Of a stretch of 64,000 nucleotides of DNA, positions 53,648-64,000 are shown piece after piece. Position 1 is the stretch's first letter. Each line of letters opens with the position of its first letter. The position numbers were made by a program, and so were the translations under genes. The notes under the pieces are model-generated. The model saw only the letters and a program-made list of their open reading frames with translations. It was not told the DNA's origin and made no database searches. This DNA comes from Fratercula arctica (lineage: Eukaryota > Chordata > Aves > Charadriiformes > Alcidae). The stretch lies in NCBI GenBank assembly GCA_947846985.1, contig CANTUZ010000020.1:4417959-4481958 (forward strand), written 5' to 3'.

Positions 53648-56600
53648 CTATTTAGAAATCTGCAGGGCTGTGACCACCGGCTTCATCTTGAAGTACTGTT
53701 TAAACCTTAGCTTTGCATATCTGCCGAGAGAGGAGAGAGGGACAGACGTGAGACACCCGTGCTCCAGCCCCTTGTCCCCTTGCCTCGGAGGATCCCTCCA
53801 GCATGGAGGGACCATTGGGATCCTCTTGTTCCAGTTATTTATCACTGAATTGCGCTGGGAGCAAATGTGGCCCAGCCCCGGCAGACTCACCTTAAGAAGT
53901 TAAAGTCTATGGTAGAATATTTATCCTGGATCAGGCCCCAGCATGCCCAGAGGAAATGGGATGCCTGCAACAGACAAATCAAGGATCAGAGACGGGCATG
54001 GAGCATCCCTGCCCATGGGATGAGTCGCTCGCGCCTCTCCTGGCCGGGTCCCAGAAGTCCCGTGGCTGTGACGACAGGACGCGGGGTGGCAGCCAGCTGG
54101 GGCTGGCCCACACGTGTGTTGTTATATGCTCCGGAGGCTGGTCCCAGCCCGGGCGAGGAATGCCAGCAGGAAGGATGCTGAACAGCCACACAACGTGCTC
54201 AGGGTACCAGCTTCTGTGTTGGCAGCCGGGATATCCCTCCTGGCAGCTCCAGCCAGGAAACCAGCTGAGATTTTGCCCTAAGTTACCAGAAAACCAGCTC
54301 CGCCTGTCCACGGCATTCACCAAAGAGGATTTCCTCATGTTGGGCTGTGCCCAGGGTCCGCCTGGCCTCTCTGAAGGGATGCCCAAGGCCACAAGCTATC
54401 AGAGACACGCTGTCTCTTGGCACATGTCAGTGGGATGGCAGGTAGCCAGCGCTACCTTTGACCTTGCCCAAGGGCTCAGCGTGTCTGAGGTGCAGCCGGG
54501 CTCTTTGGGGCAGCCTCCTACCCCAGGTGCCCCCAAACCCCCTGGCTGGTAGCTGCACCCCCATCCTCACCAGCACGAAACCCCCGCTCAGAGCAGAGGG
54601 AAACCCGTGCCCCGAGCAGCCCTCGAGAGAGGCTGGCTCCTTCCCACCTCCACCACTCACCAAAGAAAACTTGTTCACTTGCACGTAGAGAGCCTCCAGC
54701 TCCTCCTCGGACACCCCTGTGCCTCCGCGGTCCCCCTGGGTGAGCTGCTTGTAGGCCTGCAGGTAGGAGCGCAGCCACTGCAGCTGGGTCTCCTTGCTGG
54801 GGTAGAGGCGGTAATCCACCTCCTTCACGCCTGCGAGGGGAGCCGGGGTCAGCGATGCCCGAGGGGCGAGAAGGGGGAAAGGAAGAGCTTATCCAGGGCA
54901 AACCGACCTGGCCACAGGGCAGGACCGGCTGAGCGAAACCCCTGCAGCTCCAGGAGTGCACAAGGCGGGGGATCAACCCGCCGATTCGAGGCAAGTAGCC
55001 AGCATGGTTAAGAGCTGGGTTCGTGCAGCCATTGCATCCCAGCAGGCTGCTCACCGCCAGCACGGCACCCACCGCCAGCACGGCACCCACTGCCAGCAGA
55101 GACCTCCCTCGCACATCGCTCGAACCCTGGGCAGCGCGGGAGCTGCCCCGTTTCCCACCACGGAACTGGGGATGCAACTGCCTCCTCCATCCCCGGGGAC
55201 CGGGACACCTCAGGGCAGCCACTTCAACTGATGGGGGTGGGGGGCGGGGGGTTCGGTGCCACGGAGAGGAGCCCGACTCACCCGCAAACTCATTAAAGTG
55301 GTTTCCAATGTCGAAAGCCTGGTAGTTGTAGCCGGTGTACTCGTAGTCTATGAAGCGAACGTGCTCTGCGGAGGCAAAGGCAGGGGCTGTGAGAGGGGCT
55401 GGAGATGGAGCCGCCGGCCACCTGGGAGGTGGGCGAGGGACAGACCCCTCCACTGGGCACGCGAAGCTGCTGCCACGAACCTCGTGTCCCGTCGTAGATG
55501 ATGTTCTTGCAGAGCAGGTCGTTGTGGCAAAGGACGATGGGGGATCCCAGCTGGGAGAGCGTTTCCTTCATCCAGGCCAGCTCGTGTTCGAGCATCTCCA
55601 GGCTGGGCACGTCCTGCTGGAGGCTGGGGAAGGGGATGGGGTGGAATCACTTCTGCTCACGGGGAACCTCCCGTGGGGACAGAGGGACAGCGTTGCCCCT
55701 TGCTTCCCTCCGCGCATTTGAACTCATGAACTCATCGGTGACACAAAGGTAATGAGGCCATTTTGGGGGGGGGAGGTCACGTTTGGGGGGGGACATCGTC
55801 CGGTGTGCTTGTGTGGTCCCCTCTACTCTGCTCTTGTGAGACACCACCTGGAGTACTGTGTCCAGCTCTGGAGCCCTCAGCACATGAAGGACGTGGACCT
55901 GTTGGAGCGGGGCCAGAGGAGGCCCCGGAGATGCTGGGAGGGCTGGAGCCCCTCTGCTGTGGGGACAGGCTGAGAGAGCTGGGGGGGTTCAGCCTGGAGA
56001 AGAGAAGGCTCCGGGGAGACCTTCCAGCCCCTGCCAGTCCCTAAAGGGGCTCCAGGAAAGCTGGGGAGGGACTCTGGAGCAGGGAGGGGAGCCATGGGAC
56101 GAGAGGGAAGGGTTTAAACTAGAGCAGGGCAGGTTTAGATGAGACATTAGGATGAAGTTCTTCACGCTGAGGGTGGTGAGACACTGGCCCAGGTTGCCCA
56201 GAGAGGGGGTGGAGGCCCCATCCCTGGAGACATTCAAGGCCAGGCTTGATGAGGCTCTGAGCGACCTGATCTAGTTGAAGATGTCCCTGCTCACTGCAGG
56301 GGGGTTGGACTAGATGGGCTTTAGAGGTCCCTTCCAACCCAACACATTCTATGATTCTATTCTGTGTGGTACCCAGGGCACCCAGCAGATGCCACGGTGC
56401 AGCCTCAAGCCCTTCCCTTCTTCCCATCCATCCTCCAAATTCACCCAACCAGCCACTGAGCCCCCCAGCACTTGCTCCCAAAGTGCCCGACTAAGCCCCA
56501 GGCAATGGGAAATTTGTTTTGGATCCTGCCAGGGCACGTAGCCTCTCCATTACCTCAGAAGTTTCAATTCCAAGAAGAGAGCCAGTTAACAATTACCTAA

Positions 56601-59600
56601 TTGGCTGCACTGGAGGCAGAGGCTTGGGTAAAGTCTGCCTGCGGCGGGGTGAGGGCTGAGAAAAGCTGTGTCCTGCCACCGCCGCTCAGGGAACAGGTTA
56701 ATTATTCGCTCGCCTTGGGGTTCATTCACCTCCGCCACCTCTTGGGGCTCCCTGCATCCTTCCCTGACAGCCCGGCACTCACCTGCTGTGAACCCAGGCT
56801 CCCAGAAATGGGATGAACTGGATTGAAGTGGTGACTGGCTGCTTAAATCTGCACTGGGTTTCCAGCATCCCCTCCACCAGCGTTAGCTGTGCTGTAGAAG
56901 GGCTGTAAGAAGCCCTGTAAGAAGGGCTTGAGCTTCAGCTTATTCTAAGGAGGGCTTAAAATGCTGGCTAGATTTGCAGGGAGGAGGAGGAGGCGGATTA
57001 TTACAGTGAGTGGGAGTCTCTGGCTCAGGCTGGATCCTGCCTGGGTGCTGTACAGACACCCCCCAGAGCTGTCTCTGCTCTAACCCTGCTCCCGGGCTGG
57101 CAGGAAAGATGCTGAAGGGTGTCCGGAGATGCCTCCATCCCGCCTGCTCTTGTGGGAGCTTGGCCACAACTTTGCTCGTGGAAGGATGGCGATCCAGAAG
57201 CGGCGATGTGGCTGGATCCATCCCCAACACCATTCCCAGCTCCGCTCACCAACCCCAGTTACCCACAGAGGCTTTACCTGGCAACCAGGGCTCTTCCCCC
57301 CGGTCCCGTACGAGGAAGACTTAGAGATGGGTGGGCAGCGGATGCCCAAGCCAGAGTCTGGCTCTTTGGGATCCCTCTGCCTTTACCTGGGGTTGGATAC
57401 CTTTGGGCTGAGATCCGTCTTCACGAGGGTGAGGTATTTGTGCAGCTTCTGCCAGAGGATGGGCTTGGGGAGGCTCCCGTTGGCATGGATGGCGTGTACC
57501 CGGGCCATCTCCTGGGCCACCAGCCTGGAAGGGAACAGGGATGCGCAGGTGGGAGGTGGCTGTGCAGCAGCATTCCCGAGAGGAACACTCCTAATTTAGA
57601 TGAGATCTGAGGAAGAAATTCTTTGCTGTGAGGGGGGTGAGCCCCTGGCCCAGGTTGCCCAGAGAAGCTGTGGCTGCCCCATCCCTGGAGGGGTTCAAGG
57701 CCAGGTTGGACGGGGCTTGGAGCAGCCTGGGCTGGTGGGAGGTGTCCCTGCCCAGGGCAGGGGGTGGCTCTGGGTGGTCTTCAAGGTCTCTTCCAACCCA
57801 AACCATTCTAGGATTCCTCAAAACCAGCCTCAAGGGGGGTTTCTTGAAGGCTGTGTTTAAAAATGCAGGGTCAGCACAGCTGAAACGCCCCCCCACCTCA
57901 GCTGCGAGCCTCTGCGGCATTTCCAGACCCCGTCCGGGTCCAAGGCAGCATTCACCTTTCTAGATAAAAGTCGCAGTTCTCAGGCAGTGCTCTTTATTCA
58001 CCAAAAACTGATGCTTTAAAAGCACAGTGATCAACCTGGCTGCAGCTTGGCCCCTTTATCCCCCAGCATCAGGTCTGTGCACACCCGCGATGCCCGAGCA
58101 CCCATCTGGAGCAAAGGCGGCGAGGGGGAGAGCTGGAAACATGGAGCAAACCCCTTGCTGGTTTCCCCATCCCGCATTTCTTTCCTCCCTGGACCTGCGC
58201 ACCTGAAGATGTGGGGGTCCCGCACGTGGTGGGGCCCCAGCGCAATGCCCGGCAGGAACTGGTAGCAGAGCCCATTCTGGAAGGCGCAGTAGAGGTCGGG
58301 GGCGCAGCCGTGGGCGCGCAGCACCTGGAAGTTCCTCAGCTCCGTCTCCCTGTCCACGAAGAGCTCCGTCTTCCTGCCGTAGACGCGGACCAGCACCGCG
58401 TCCGCCATGCCCTCGTCCGTGTAGCAGGCCACGAGCTTGTTGGTGATGCCATCGGTGAAAAGCTGGAGGGGGAGAGGGGTGGCAGAGACGATGCTCGTAC
58501 ATCCCCGCCATGCCAGCCGGGCACGGGGGAAACCCCCTCGCCACCAGCAAGGAGAAAGCAACGCGGCAAAGGCAATAACAGGCAAAAGAGAGCACAAAGC
58601 AGCAGCGCCCACGGCAGCCAGGAAAGCTCCCGCAGCAGATGACACGAGTTTGCAAGGCCTCGAGGCTCACGCGTGTACTGGGGCTCTGCACGGAGCCACC
58701 GGCAGCGAGGCTTCAGCTGCTCAAAGCTGGTGGTTTGGGTGGAAATCCTGCCATTTTTCACCTGGAAGCTCAGGAACAGCTCAGGCCAGATGTGCTGCCA
58801 GCACGCTTGGCACCTGAGCAGCCCTGGGAATCACTCCCGCAAAAAATCAGCGTAAGTCTTTTGGCACAAAATGAAAAAAAAAAAACAAAACCAAACCACC
58901 CAAAAAAACCCCAAACCCCGAACGACCAAACAACACGGAGCAAACACCACCACCCCCATCTCCTCCTCCTGATCCTCCCCGCGGGGCCGGGTCGCTGATA
59001 GGCAGGGACGTCTCTGCTGGGGACGTCTCGTGTCATCGCTCTGATGGCTCCTCACAGATGGAAAGAGAGTTTTGTTCTCCCGCCGCCCTGGCTTGGCCGC
59101 CTGCCCGCGCACATGCAGGGGCTGCCGCCCGCGCCGGGCTCCTCTCCCCATCCCGCGGAGATTTCAGTGGCCTCCGGCGCACCCAGGGCTTTGGGTCGCC
59201 CCATGGGAGAACCCCTGCCCCATCATCACCCATGCAGGTGGGATGCTCAGCCCCACGTAGGCAGGATGTTCACTCCCGTGTAGGCAGGATGCTCACTCAG
59301 CCCCACGCAGGCGGGGATGCTCACTCAGCCCCACGCAGGCGGGGATGCTCACTCAGCCCCACGCAGGCGGGGATGCTCACTCAGCCCCACGCAGGCGGGG
59401 ATGCTCGCTCGGCCCCACTCAGGCAGGGATGCTCGCTCGGCCCCACGCAGGAGGGATGCTCGGCCCCACGCAGGCAGGGATGCTCGCTCGGCCCCACGCA
59501 GGAGGGATGCTTGGCCCCACGCAGGCGGGGATGCTCGCTCGGCCCCACGCAGGCGGGGATGCTCGCTCGGCCCCACGCAGGCGGGGATGCTCGCTCGGCC

Positions 59601-62600
59601 CCACGCAGGCGGGGATGCTCGCTCGGCCCCACGCAGGCGGGGATGCTCGCTCGGCCCCACGCAGGCGGGGATGCTCAGCAACGAGGCTGAGTGTGCTGAG
59701 GTGCCGCTGCTCCCCATGAAAGCGATTTCTTTATCCCCTTCGGGCTGGGGGAGCCGGAGCAGGTGTGATGCTGGTGGAGCGGGAGGGGGGCGAGGGCGCG
59801 TGCTATGGCAGCAGCGGTGCTCGGGGGTGGGACAGCTAATTTTAGACATCCCACTCAGCAACTCACGCTCCTATATAGGGTGCCTATATATAGGGCTCCC
59901 CATGCAGCCTCCCGAGGGAAACTCAAAGCACTGGAATGAGGCACCCGGAGTTAGACGACGCTAACATCCCTCATTCCACAGCTGGCTGGTGTTGGATTCG
60001 GGGCGAGCACAGCGGGCGGTGAGCTGGCCACCACGTCCCATCAGGTTGCTGCCCCTCGGCTGCAGCTGGGGTGGGCTGAAGCTTCTCAAGCAACTGAGCT
60101 GCTTTTCCCAGGGCAGATAATCTGTGTTTCCACATGGTGCCATGCTCGGCTCTCTCCTCGTCTTCTTCTGCCAGGCCCCTGAGGCCAGAAATTCAGCAAG
60201 CGAAAGGTGCCACGGCCCATCCACGCTGAAGACGTTGCACCCGGGGCCGGTGCTCCCCACCAGCCACAGGCACGTCGGCCGCAGGTGAATGGCTCCACAT
60301 CGAGATGCTCAGTCCTGGCAAAGTCCTGGCGCTGCTTTGTTTTGCTGCTCCACAGCCCCGTCAGCCCTTTCCAGCGGGTTTAATGGGATTACTGAGCCTT
60401 ATCCCCCCCTGAATTCCAGACCACTAACTTTGGAGACTCACACGTGGTTCGCCAGCAACCTGCACACAGGCACGCAGGGGCTCGCCTGCTTTGGAGGCAG
60501 CAGCTCCTCCAGCTCCCGAGGAACAACCACGGCTGCTTGGCAGACACCTGGTGCCGTTCCTTGTGGATCCAAAGTGCAGTCAGCTATCAGCAGGGCCACG
60601 GTGCTGCTACCAGCCCAAATCCTTCCCCGCCGTGGTTGTGTGACAGCAGGGAGAGGGGGAAAGCAAATGTGACTCCACACCTGGAGCCTTGCGGCGACTA
60701 AATGCGAAGCGAGACCCAAGCCCTGTGCAAAGATGCTGAAGCGAAGCAGCTCCATCCCACATCCCAGTGCTGCATCTGCCATGAGACCCCGAAGTGTTGG
60801 CACCCCCAGCGCCAGCAGCCCAGGGCCAGGCTGCAGCAGGGCACCTTGCTGCCGAAGTCGGGCTAACAAAAGTCCAACCACGCCAGAGTCCTCACAGGGG
60901 TTTGGCTCCATGTCGCTGCTGCTCTTCTTATCACCGGATGAGGGATGGAGGAGTGCGTGCTTCCCTGATAGTGCAGCTGGCTGACTCACCAATACCTCCT
61001 GTGCCTTCTCGGTACGGAGATGCTTCTGCCCAGGGACAGAGCTTAAAGGATGAGGAGCCGGAGCCCTGGAAAGCGGGCACAACCTGGAGCACAGGGGGCT
61101 GAAGCCCCCCGCAAGCAGAGGGCGGGCAGGGGAGGCTGAGCACCCAGACCCTTCCTCCCCATCTTCCGCACCCTGCCCCAAAGCACCGGGAGATTTTTTT
61201 TTTTTTCCCCTGTGTCACCGGCACAGCCTGGTACAGCCCCTGCGAGCGGCTGTGCACCGACACCGCGCAGCGAGGTGGTGCGAAGCGGGCACGGCTCCAG
61301 CGCGTGGAGGAAAGCGAACAGGAACGCTAATAGGAACCAGCTGAGGACCGGCGCACCGCTCCAATCCCCTCCCGAACAGCTCTTGCAATAGCAGCTACGA
61401 GAAACGCAACTGGAGGCTTTCCCCCCACAACTCCTAAGGGGTTTTTTTTGGTGGTTGGGGGTTTTTTTGGGTTTTTTTTTTTGGTTTTTTTTTTTTTTTT
61501 TTAATTAAAAACACATGCACGCGCACACAAGCTGCTGTTGAACACTGACCCCCTCCGATGCCTGGAGAAAGCCTGGATACCAGAGAGCTGGGGTCCTTCT
61601 CAAACAGCCGTCGCCACCGCGGTCTGCACTCGCTGCTGCACGGAGCCCGAGACATTTCCTGCCCCTACAACTATTTGCTCCGAGGAACTCGAACTCCCAG
61701 CTTCCTGCCTTTTGCCATCTGCCCTTTCATATGTATTTTCCTGCAGCTTCTTGTATTTAATTACACTTGGCTATTAATACATTTTTAATGACACTCCAGG
61801 CACACGGGAAGCGTGTGCCTTCAGAGGACATGCATGCACACGTACATACGCTTAAGTGCGCCCAGCTCCGCCACCTCCACACGCCCGTGCCCATCAACAG
61901 GAGCCCGTTAAGGGCACAGACGCCACCAGCCCCACATTTCCACCCCAGACCTGGCACCCCCGGGCAGAGGCGAGGAGGGGGAAAGGGACCCCCCATGCCA
62001 GGCCGCTGCCAGCCCCGCAGGACCCGCTCTCTCAGCAAAAGCCCTGCCAGCTCGGGACAGCCGAGCCCCGTGCCGTGCAGGAGCTCAGCGCTGCATCCCA
62101 GATCCCATCCGAACCTGTGCTCAGCCCCCTGCAACCTGGCAAAAGTGGAAGCCCCCAAATAACCCAAATCCTGCTCTCAGGATCAGCACTGCTGTACGGC
62201 ACCGGGTGCAGCACCTGCGGAGGACACTCTGGGGGGGACCAGCCACCCTGGTAGCCCCCCAGCCTTCACCCACCTTGGCAGCCTCAAGGGACCCTGGGGA
62301 CACACTGGCATTCACTGTCACCGCTCCGTGACTGCCCGAGGTGTCCCCAAAGCCTGTGGGGGTGGGGGTGTCACACCTTCACGCACCTGATGGGCCACGG
62401 TTATGGTGTAGGAGTGGAGGGGAGAACTGGGGGTGGGGGGACGGGACGCTGCACCCTCCTTGGCAGGTCCTATAGCCCCCCACCGTGGGTCCTACAGTCC
62501 CCCTCAGGTGGCCCTTGCAGCCCCCCCAGAGTGAGCTCTATAGCTGCCTCAGGGTGGGCCCTACAGCACCTCGGCGTGAGCCCCACAGCCCCCCTCGGGT

Positions 62601-62964
62601 GGACCCTACGGCCCCCAAGGGTGGGCTCTGACGGGGCTGCGGCGGCGGGTCCCCGGGGGGCTCCGCGCAGGCTCCCCCCCTCCCCGCCGGGGCGTACCTT
62701 GGTCTTCACCCTGGCCGGCTCCCAGCCGGGTCTCAGCTCCCGCATGAGCCGCAGCGCTCCGGGCAGCACGTCCCCCTCGTCCACCGCAATGCCGAGGTGG
62801 GGCACGGCGGGGGTCTCCCCGCCGCCCCCCGGCTCCGGCTCCGGCCCCGGGCAGTCGGGGCAGCGGCCGGGCGGCACGGCCATGCCCAGCTCCGCGCCGC
62901 CGGAGCCGCGGCCCATGTGCCGGGGGCTGCCGCGGGGAGGAGCCGCCCGCCGTTGGGAAGCCAT
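53648..62964 (-). CDS. ETNK2: ethanolamine kinase 2
   Basis: Cytosolic ATP-dependent kinase that phosphorylates ethanolamine, the first step of the CDP-ethanolamine route to phosphatidylethanolamine. Exons in transcript order: 62964-62698, 58462-58203, 57524-57387, 55623-55481, 55365-55282, 54830-54661, 53964-53891, 53720-53648. Phases agree and total 1209 nt, giving 402 residues (human 386), with stop TAG at 53650-53648. The N-terminal extension is Pro/Gly-rich. FTDGITNKLVACY lies at residues 91-103. The choline/ethanolamine kinase motif HNDLLCKNII is at 255-264, with catalytic Asp257 and Asn262. The metal-binding Asp276 lies in FIDYEYTGYNYQAFDIGNHF. Exon 3 is placed to the GTAAAG donor at 57386, which restores NPSLQQDVP in line with the human protein; an earlier GTATCC would break the phase. 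Exon 4 uses an unusual GTTCGT donor. Confidence 0.96.
53965..54660 (-). other. ETNK2: ETNK2 intron 6
   Basis: About 0.7 kb between exons 7 and 6. No repeat or other feature recognised. Confidence 0.7.
54831..55281 (-). other. ETNK2: ETNK2 intron 5
   Basis: About 0.45 kb. CACCGCCAGCACGGCACC-type units are repeated two to three times near 55055-55095; nothing else seen. Confidence 0.7.
55822..56363 (+). mobile_element. CR1 LINE 3' part, longest copy in the window
   Basis: About 540 bp, plus strand, antisense within ETNK2 intron 3. Blocks in order: ACCACCTGGAGTACTGTGTC, GAAGGACGTGGACCTGTTGG, GGTTCAGCCTGGAGAAGAGA, TGGCCCAGGTTGCCCAGAG, TTCAAGGCCAGGCTTGATGA, GGTCCCTTCCAACCCAACAC, and the terminal ATTCTATGATTCTATTCT. 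It covers the end of ORF2 plus the 3' UTR. It is 5'-truncated and interrupted by stops. Confidence 0.93.
57593..57818 (+). mobile_element. CR1 LINE 3' end in ETNK2 intron 2
   Basis: Plus-strand remnant: GAGGAAGAAATTCTTTGCTG, CTGGCCCAGGTTGCCCAGAG, GGTTCAAGGCCAGGTTGGAC, ending TTCCAACCCAAACCATTCTA. Same family but a different subfamily sequence from the intron-3 copy. Confidence 0.92.
58463..62697 (-). other. ETNK2: ETNK2 intron 1
   Basis: The largest ETNK2 intron, 4.2 kb. It contains the 28-bp minisatellite (listed separately), two TATATA motifs at 59873-59892, an A-rich low-complexity tract near 58870-58925 and a G/T low-complexity tract at 61438-61503. No additional exon was needed to complete the protein. 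Confidence 0.7.
59231..59680. repeat. 28-bp minisatellite in ETNK2 intron 1
   Basis: Unit GCCCCACGCAGGCGGGGATG + CTCGCTCG, about 15 copies. The first copies are diverged (GTAGGCAGGATG) and some units are shortened near 59420-59520. The last five or six copies are virtually identical. Because 28 is not a multiple of three, stop-free frames run through it in several frames and on both strands, none credible as protein. Confidence 0.96.
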
Positions 62965-63030
62965 GAGTCACCGGCCCGCCTCCCGCCCGCCTCCCGCGGC
63001 AGCGCCCGCCCGCATCGTGAGGTCAGCGGG
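62965..63030 (-). promoter_or_regulatory. ETNK2: ETNK2 proximal promoter and 5' UTR
   Basis: GC-rich, with several GGCGGG-type Sp1 boxes on the minus strand and no TATA box. An AP-1-type TGAGTCA at 62964-62970 touches the start codon. The transcription start was not determined. Confidence 0.5.
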
Positions 63031-63034
63031 ATCC

Positions 63035-63430
63035 GCACCGGGACCCCCCTCCGGGACCCGCAACGGGATCCCCCCCGGGAACCTCCCCGCGATCCGCACC
63101 GGGATCCTCGCCTGGGAACCACCCCCGGGACCCGCACGGGGTTTCACCCCCGGGACCCGCACCGGGATACACCCCCTCGGGACCGGCACCGGGACTCTGC
63201 ATCGGGAATGCCCCCGGGACCCGCACTGGGATCCCCCACCCGGGAACGGAACCACGAACCTCCCCCGGAACCCGCACCGAATCTGCATCAGGAACACCCC
63301 TAGGACCCGCACCGGGACCTCACCACGGGAACCACCCCGGGAAGCCCCCCTGGACCCCACACCGGGAACACCAACCCCTCCAGGACCTGCACCGAGACCC
63401 CGCACCGAGATCCACCCCAGGACCTGCACT
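63035..63430. repeat. degenerate minisatellite upstream of ETNK2
   Basis: About 400 bp of imperfect 20-25-bp units built from CGGGACCCGCACCGGGATCC and CCCCCGGGAAC. Copies are much more diverged than in the intronic minisatellite. Frames across it stay open by chance. Confidence 0.85.
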
Positions 63431-64000
63431 GTGACTCCACATCGGGACGCCCCCCCCGCCCAGGACCTCCCCGCACCCATCGCATCTGTTGCCGGTGCCC
63501 TCCGTCCCCTCCATCCCCAGACCCCCTCAGCCATCCTGGGAGGGTTCCGCACAGCTTCCCCCATCCCTCTGGGGTCTGGGATAAAAAGGATGGGGAGGCA
63601 CAGGATGCACCCCAGGATGTACTGGCAGCATCCTGGGCTCCAGGAGGGACACATCCTCTCTGGATCACCCTCTCCCATCTCACCCACCAAGATCCCACCT
63701 CCACAGGGGATTTGCGGTTGGGCTGGAGAGAGGTTTGGTATTTAAAGATAGAGCACAACTGGCCCGTTGGCACAGCCCCCCTGCAGCCGCTGACACCGCT
63801 CCATCCCCGGCTTCATTATCGAAGGAAATAACAATTGCACATGGCTCGGAGCGGAGAATGCCCCCTCCAAAGTTTACAGCTGGCTGCGGCTGAAACCAGC
63901 TAAATGGACCATGGAGACTTGGGGAAAATCGTTTAAGGAAGGGGAAAAAAAATAAACCAGCCAGCTCCCCGTGTTTCTAAATATAGAGTGAGCTCTGTCA
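63431..64000. other. region upstream of ETNK2
   Basis: GC-rich at first, then AT-richer from about 63800, with AATAACAATTGCACATGG near 63826-63843. No gene or repeat recognised. ATAAAAAGG near 63581 and TATTTAAAG near 63738 are TATA-like but have no transcript support. Confidence 0.5.

Noticed and set aside
57387..57405. ETNK2 exon 3 ending at the GTATCC donor
   Set aside because: It breaks the phase with exon 4 and drops residues that match the human protein. The GTAAAG donor 18 bases further on fits both.
59231..59680. CRISPR-like regular repeat array
   Set aside because: Direct head-to-tail units with no unique spacers, in a bird genome. It is a minisatellite.
59058..59964. Repetitive proteins encoded by the 28-bp array on both strands
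   Set aside because: A 28-bp unit without stops is open in every frame; the array is intronic and the frames have no independent support.
62390..63745. 451-residue open frame on the plus strand
   Set aside because: It is antisense to ETNK2 exon 1 and runs through the degenerate minisatellite. The Pro/Arg/Thr repeats mirror the DNA repeat.

Overview
The window is avian nuclear DNA. It holds multi-exon genes with GT-AG introns, CR1 LINE 3' ends closing in ATTCTATG-type repeats, GC-rich sequence with many homopolymer and minisatellite tracts, and short intergenic distances, as expected of a bird microchromosome. The gene order ZC3H11A - SNRPE - SOX13 - ETNK2 is the conserved block of human 1q32.1, which is placed on chromosome 26 in chicken. 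The species cannot be told from the sequence.

Layout: 32-2353 (+) holds the last four coding exons of ZC3H11A, with a 3' UTR running to about 3870. SNRPE (+, five exons, 4074-6180) starts about 220 bp beyond the last ZC3H11A poly(A) signal, and its promoter or 5' UTR contains a perfect 34-bp inverted repeat. From 6.4 to 43.7 kb no protein-coding gene is recognisable. This stretch holds CpG-rich candidate non-coding first exons for SOX13 (ending in GTGAGT donors at 25824, 28776 and 35548), CR1 relics, one much older CR1-like relic, minisatellites, and several clusters of SOX-type motifs (AACAAT/ATTGTT, AACAAAG). SOX13 (+) has thirteen coding exons, 43711-49783, encoding 611 residues, with a long 3' UTR ending near 51.65 kb. 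ETNK2 (-) lies tail-to-tail with it: eight coding exons, 62964 down to 53648, encoding 402 residues. ETNK2 introns carry two CR1 copies and a 28-bp minisatellite, and a degenerate minisatellite lies just upstream of the gene.

The genes do not form an operon-like unit. ZC3H11A (mRNA export) and SNRPE (spliceosomal Sm core) are housekeeping RNA genes packed head-to-tail. SOX13 is a developmental SoxD transcription factor with a large non-coding domain upstream. ETNK2 is an ethanolamine kinase of phosphatidylethanolamine synthesis. The most interesting non-standard signals are the repeated SOX-motif clusters flanking the SOX13 candidate promoters, which suggest auto- or cross-regulation by SOX proteins, and the SNRPE promoter palindrome. 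Exon boundaries were set by reading splice sites and checking reading-frame phase, and by similarity to remembered family sequence. No alignment or motif statistics were run.
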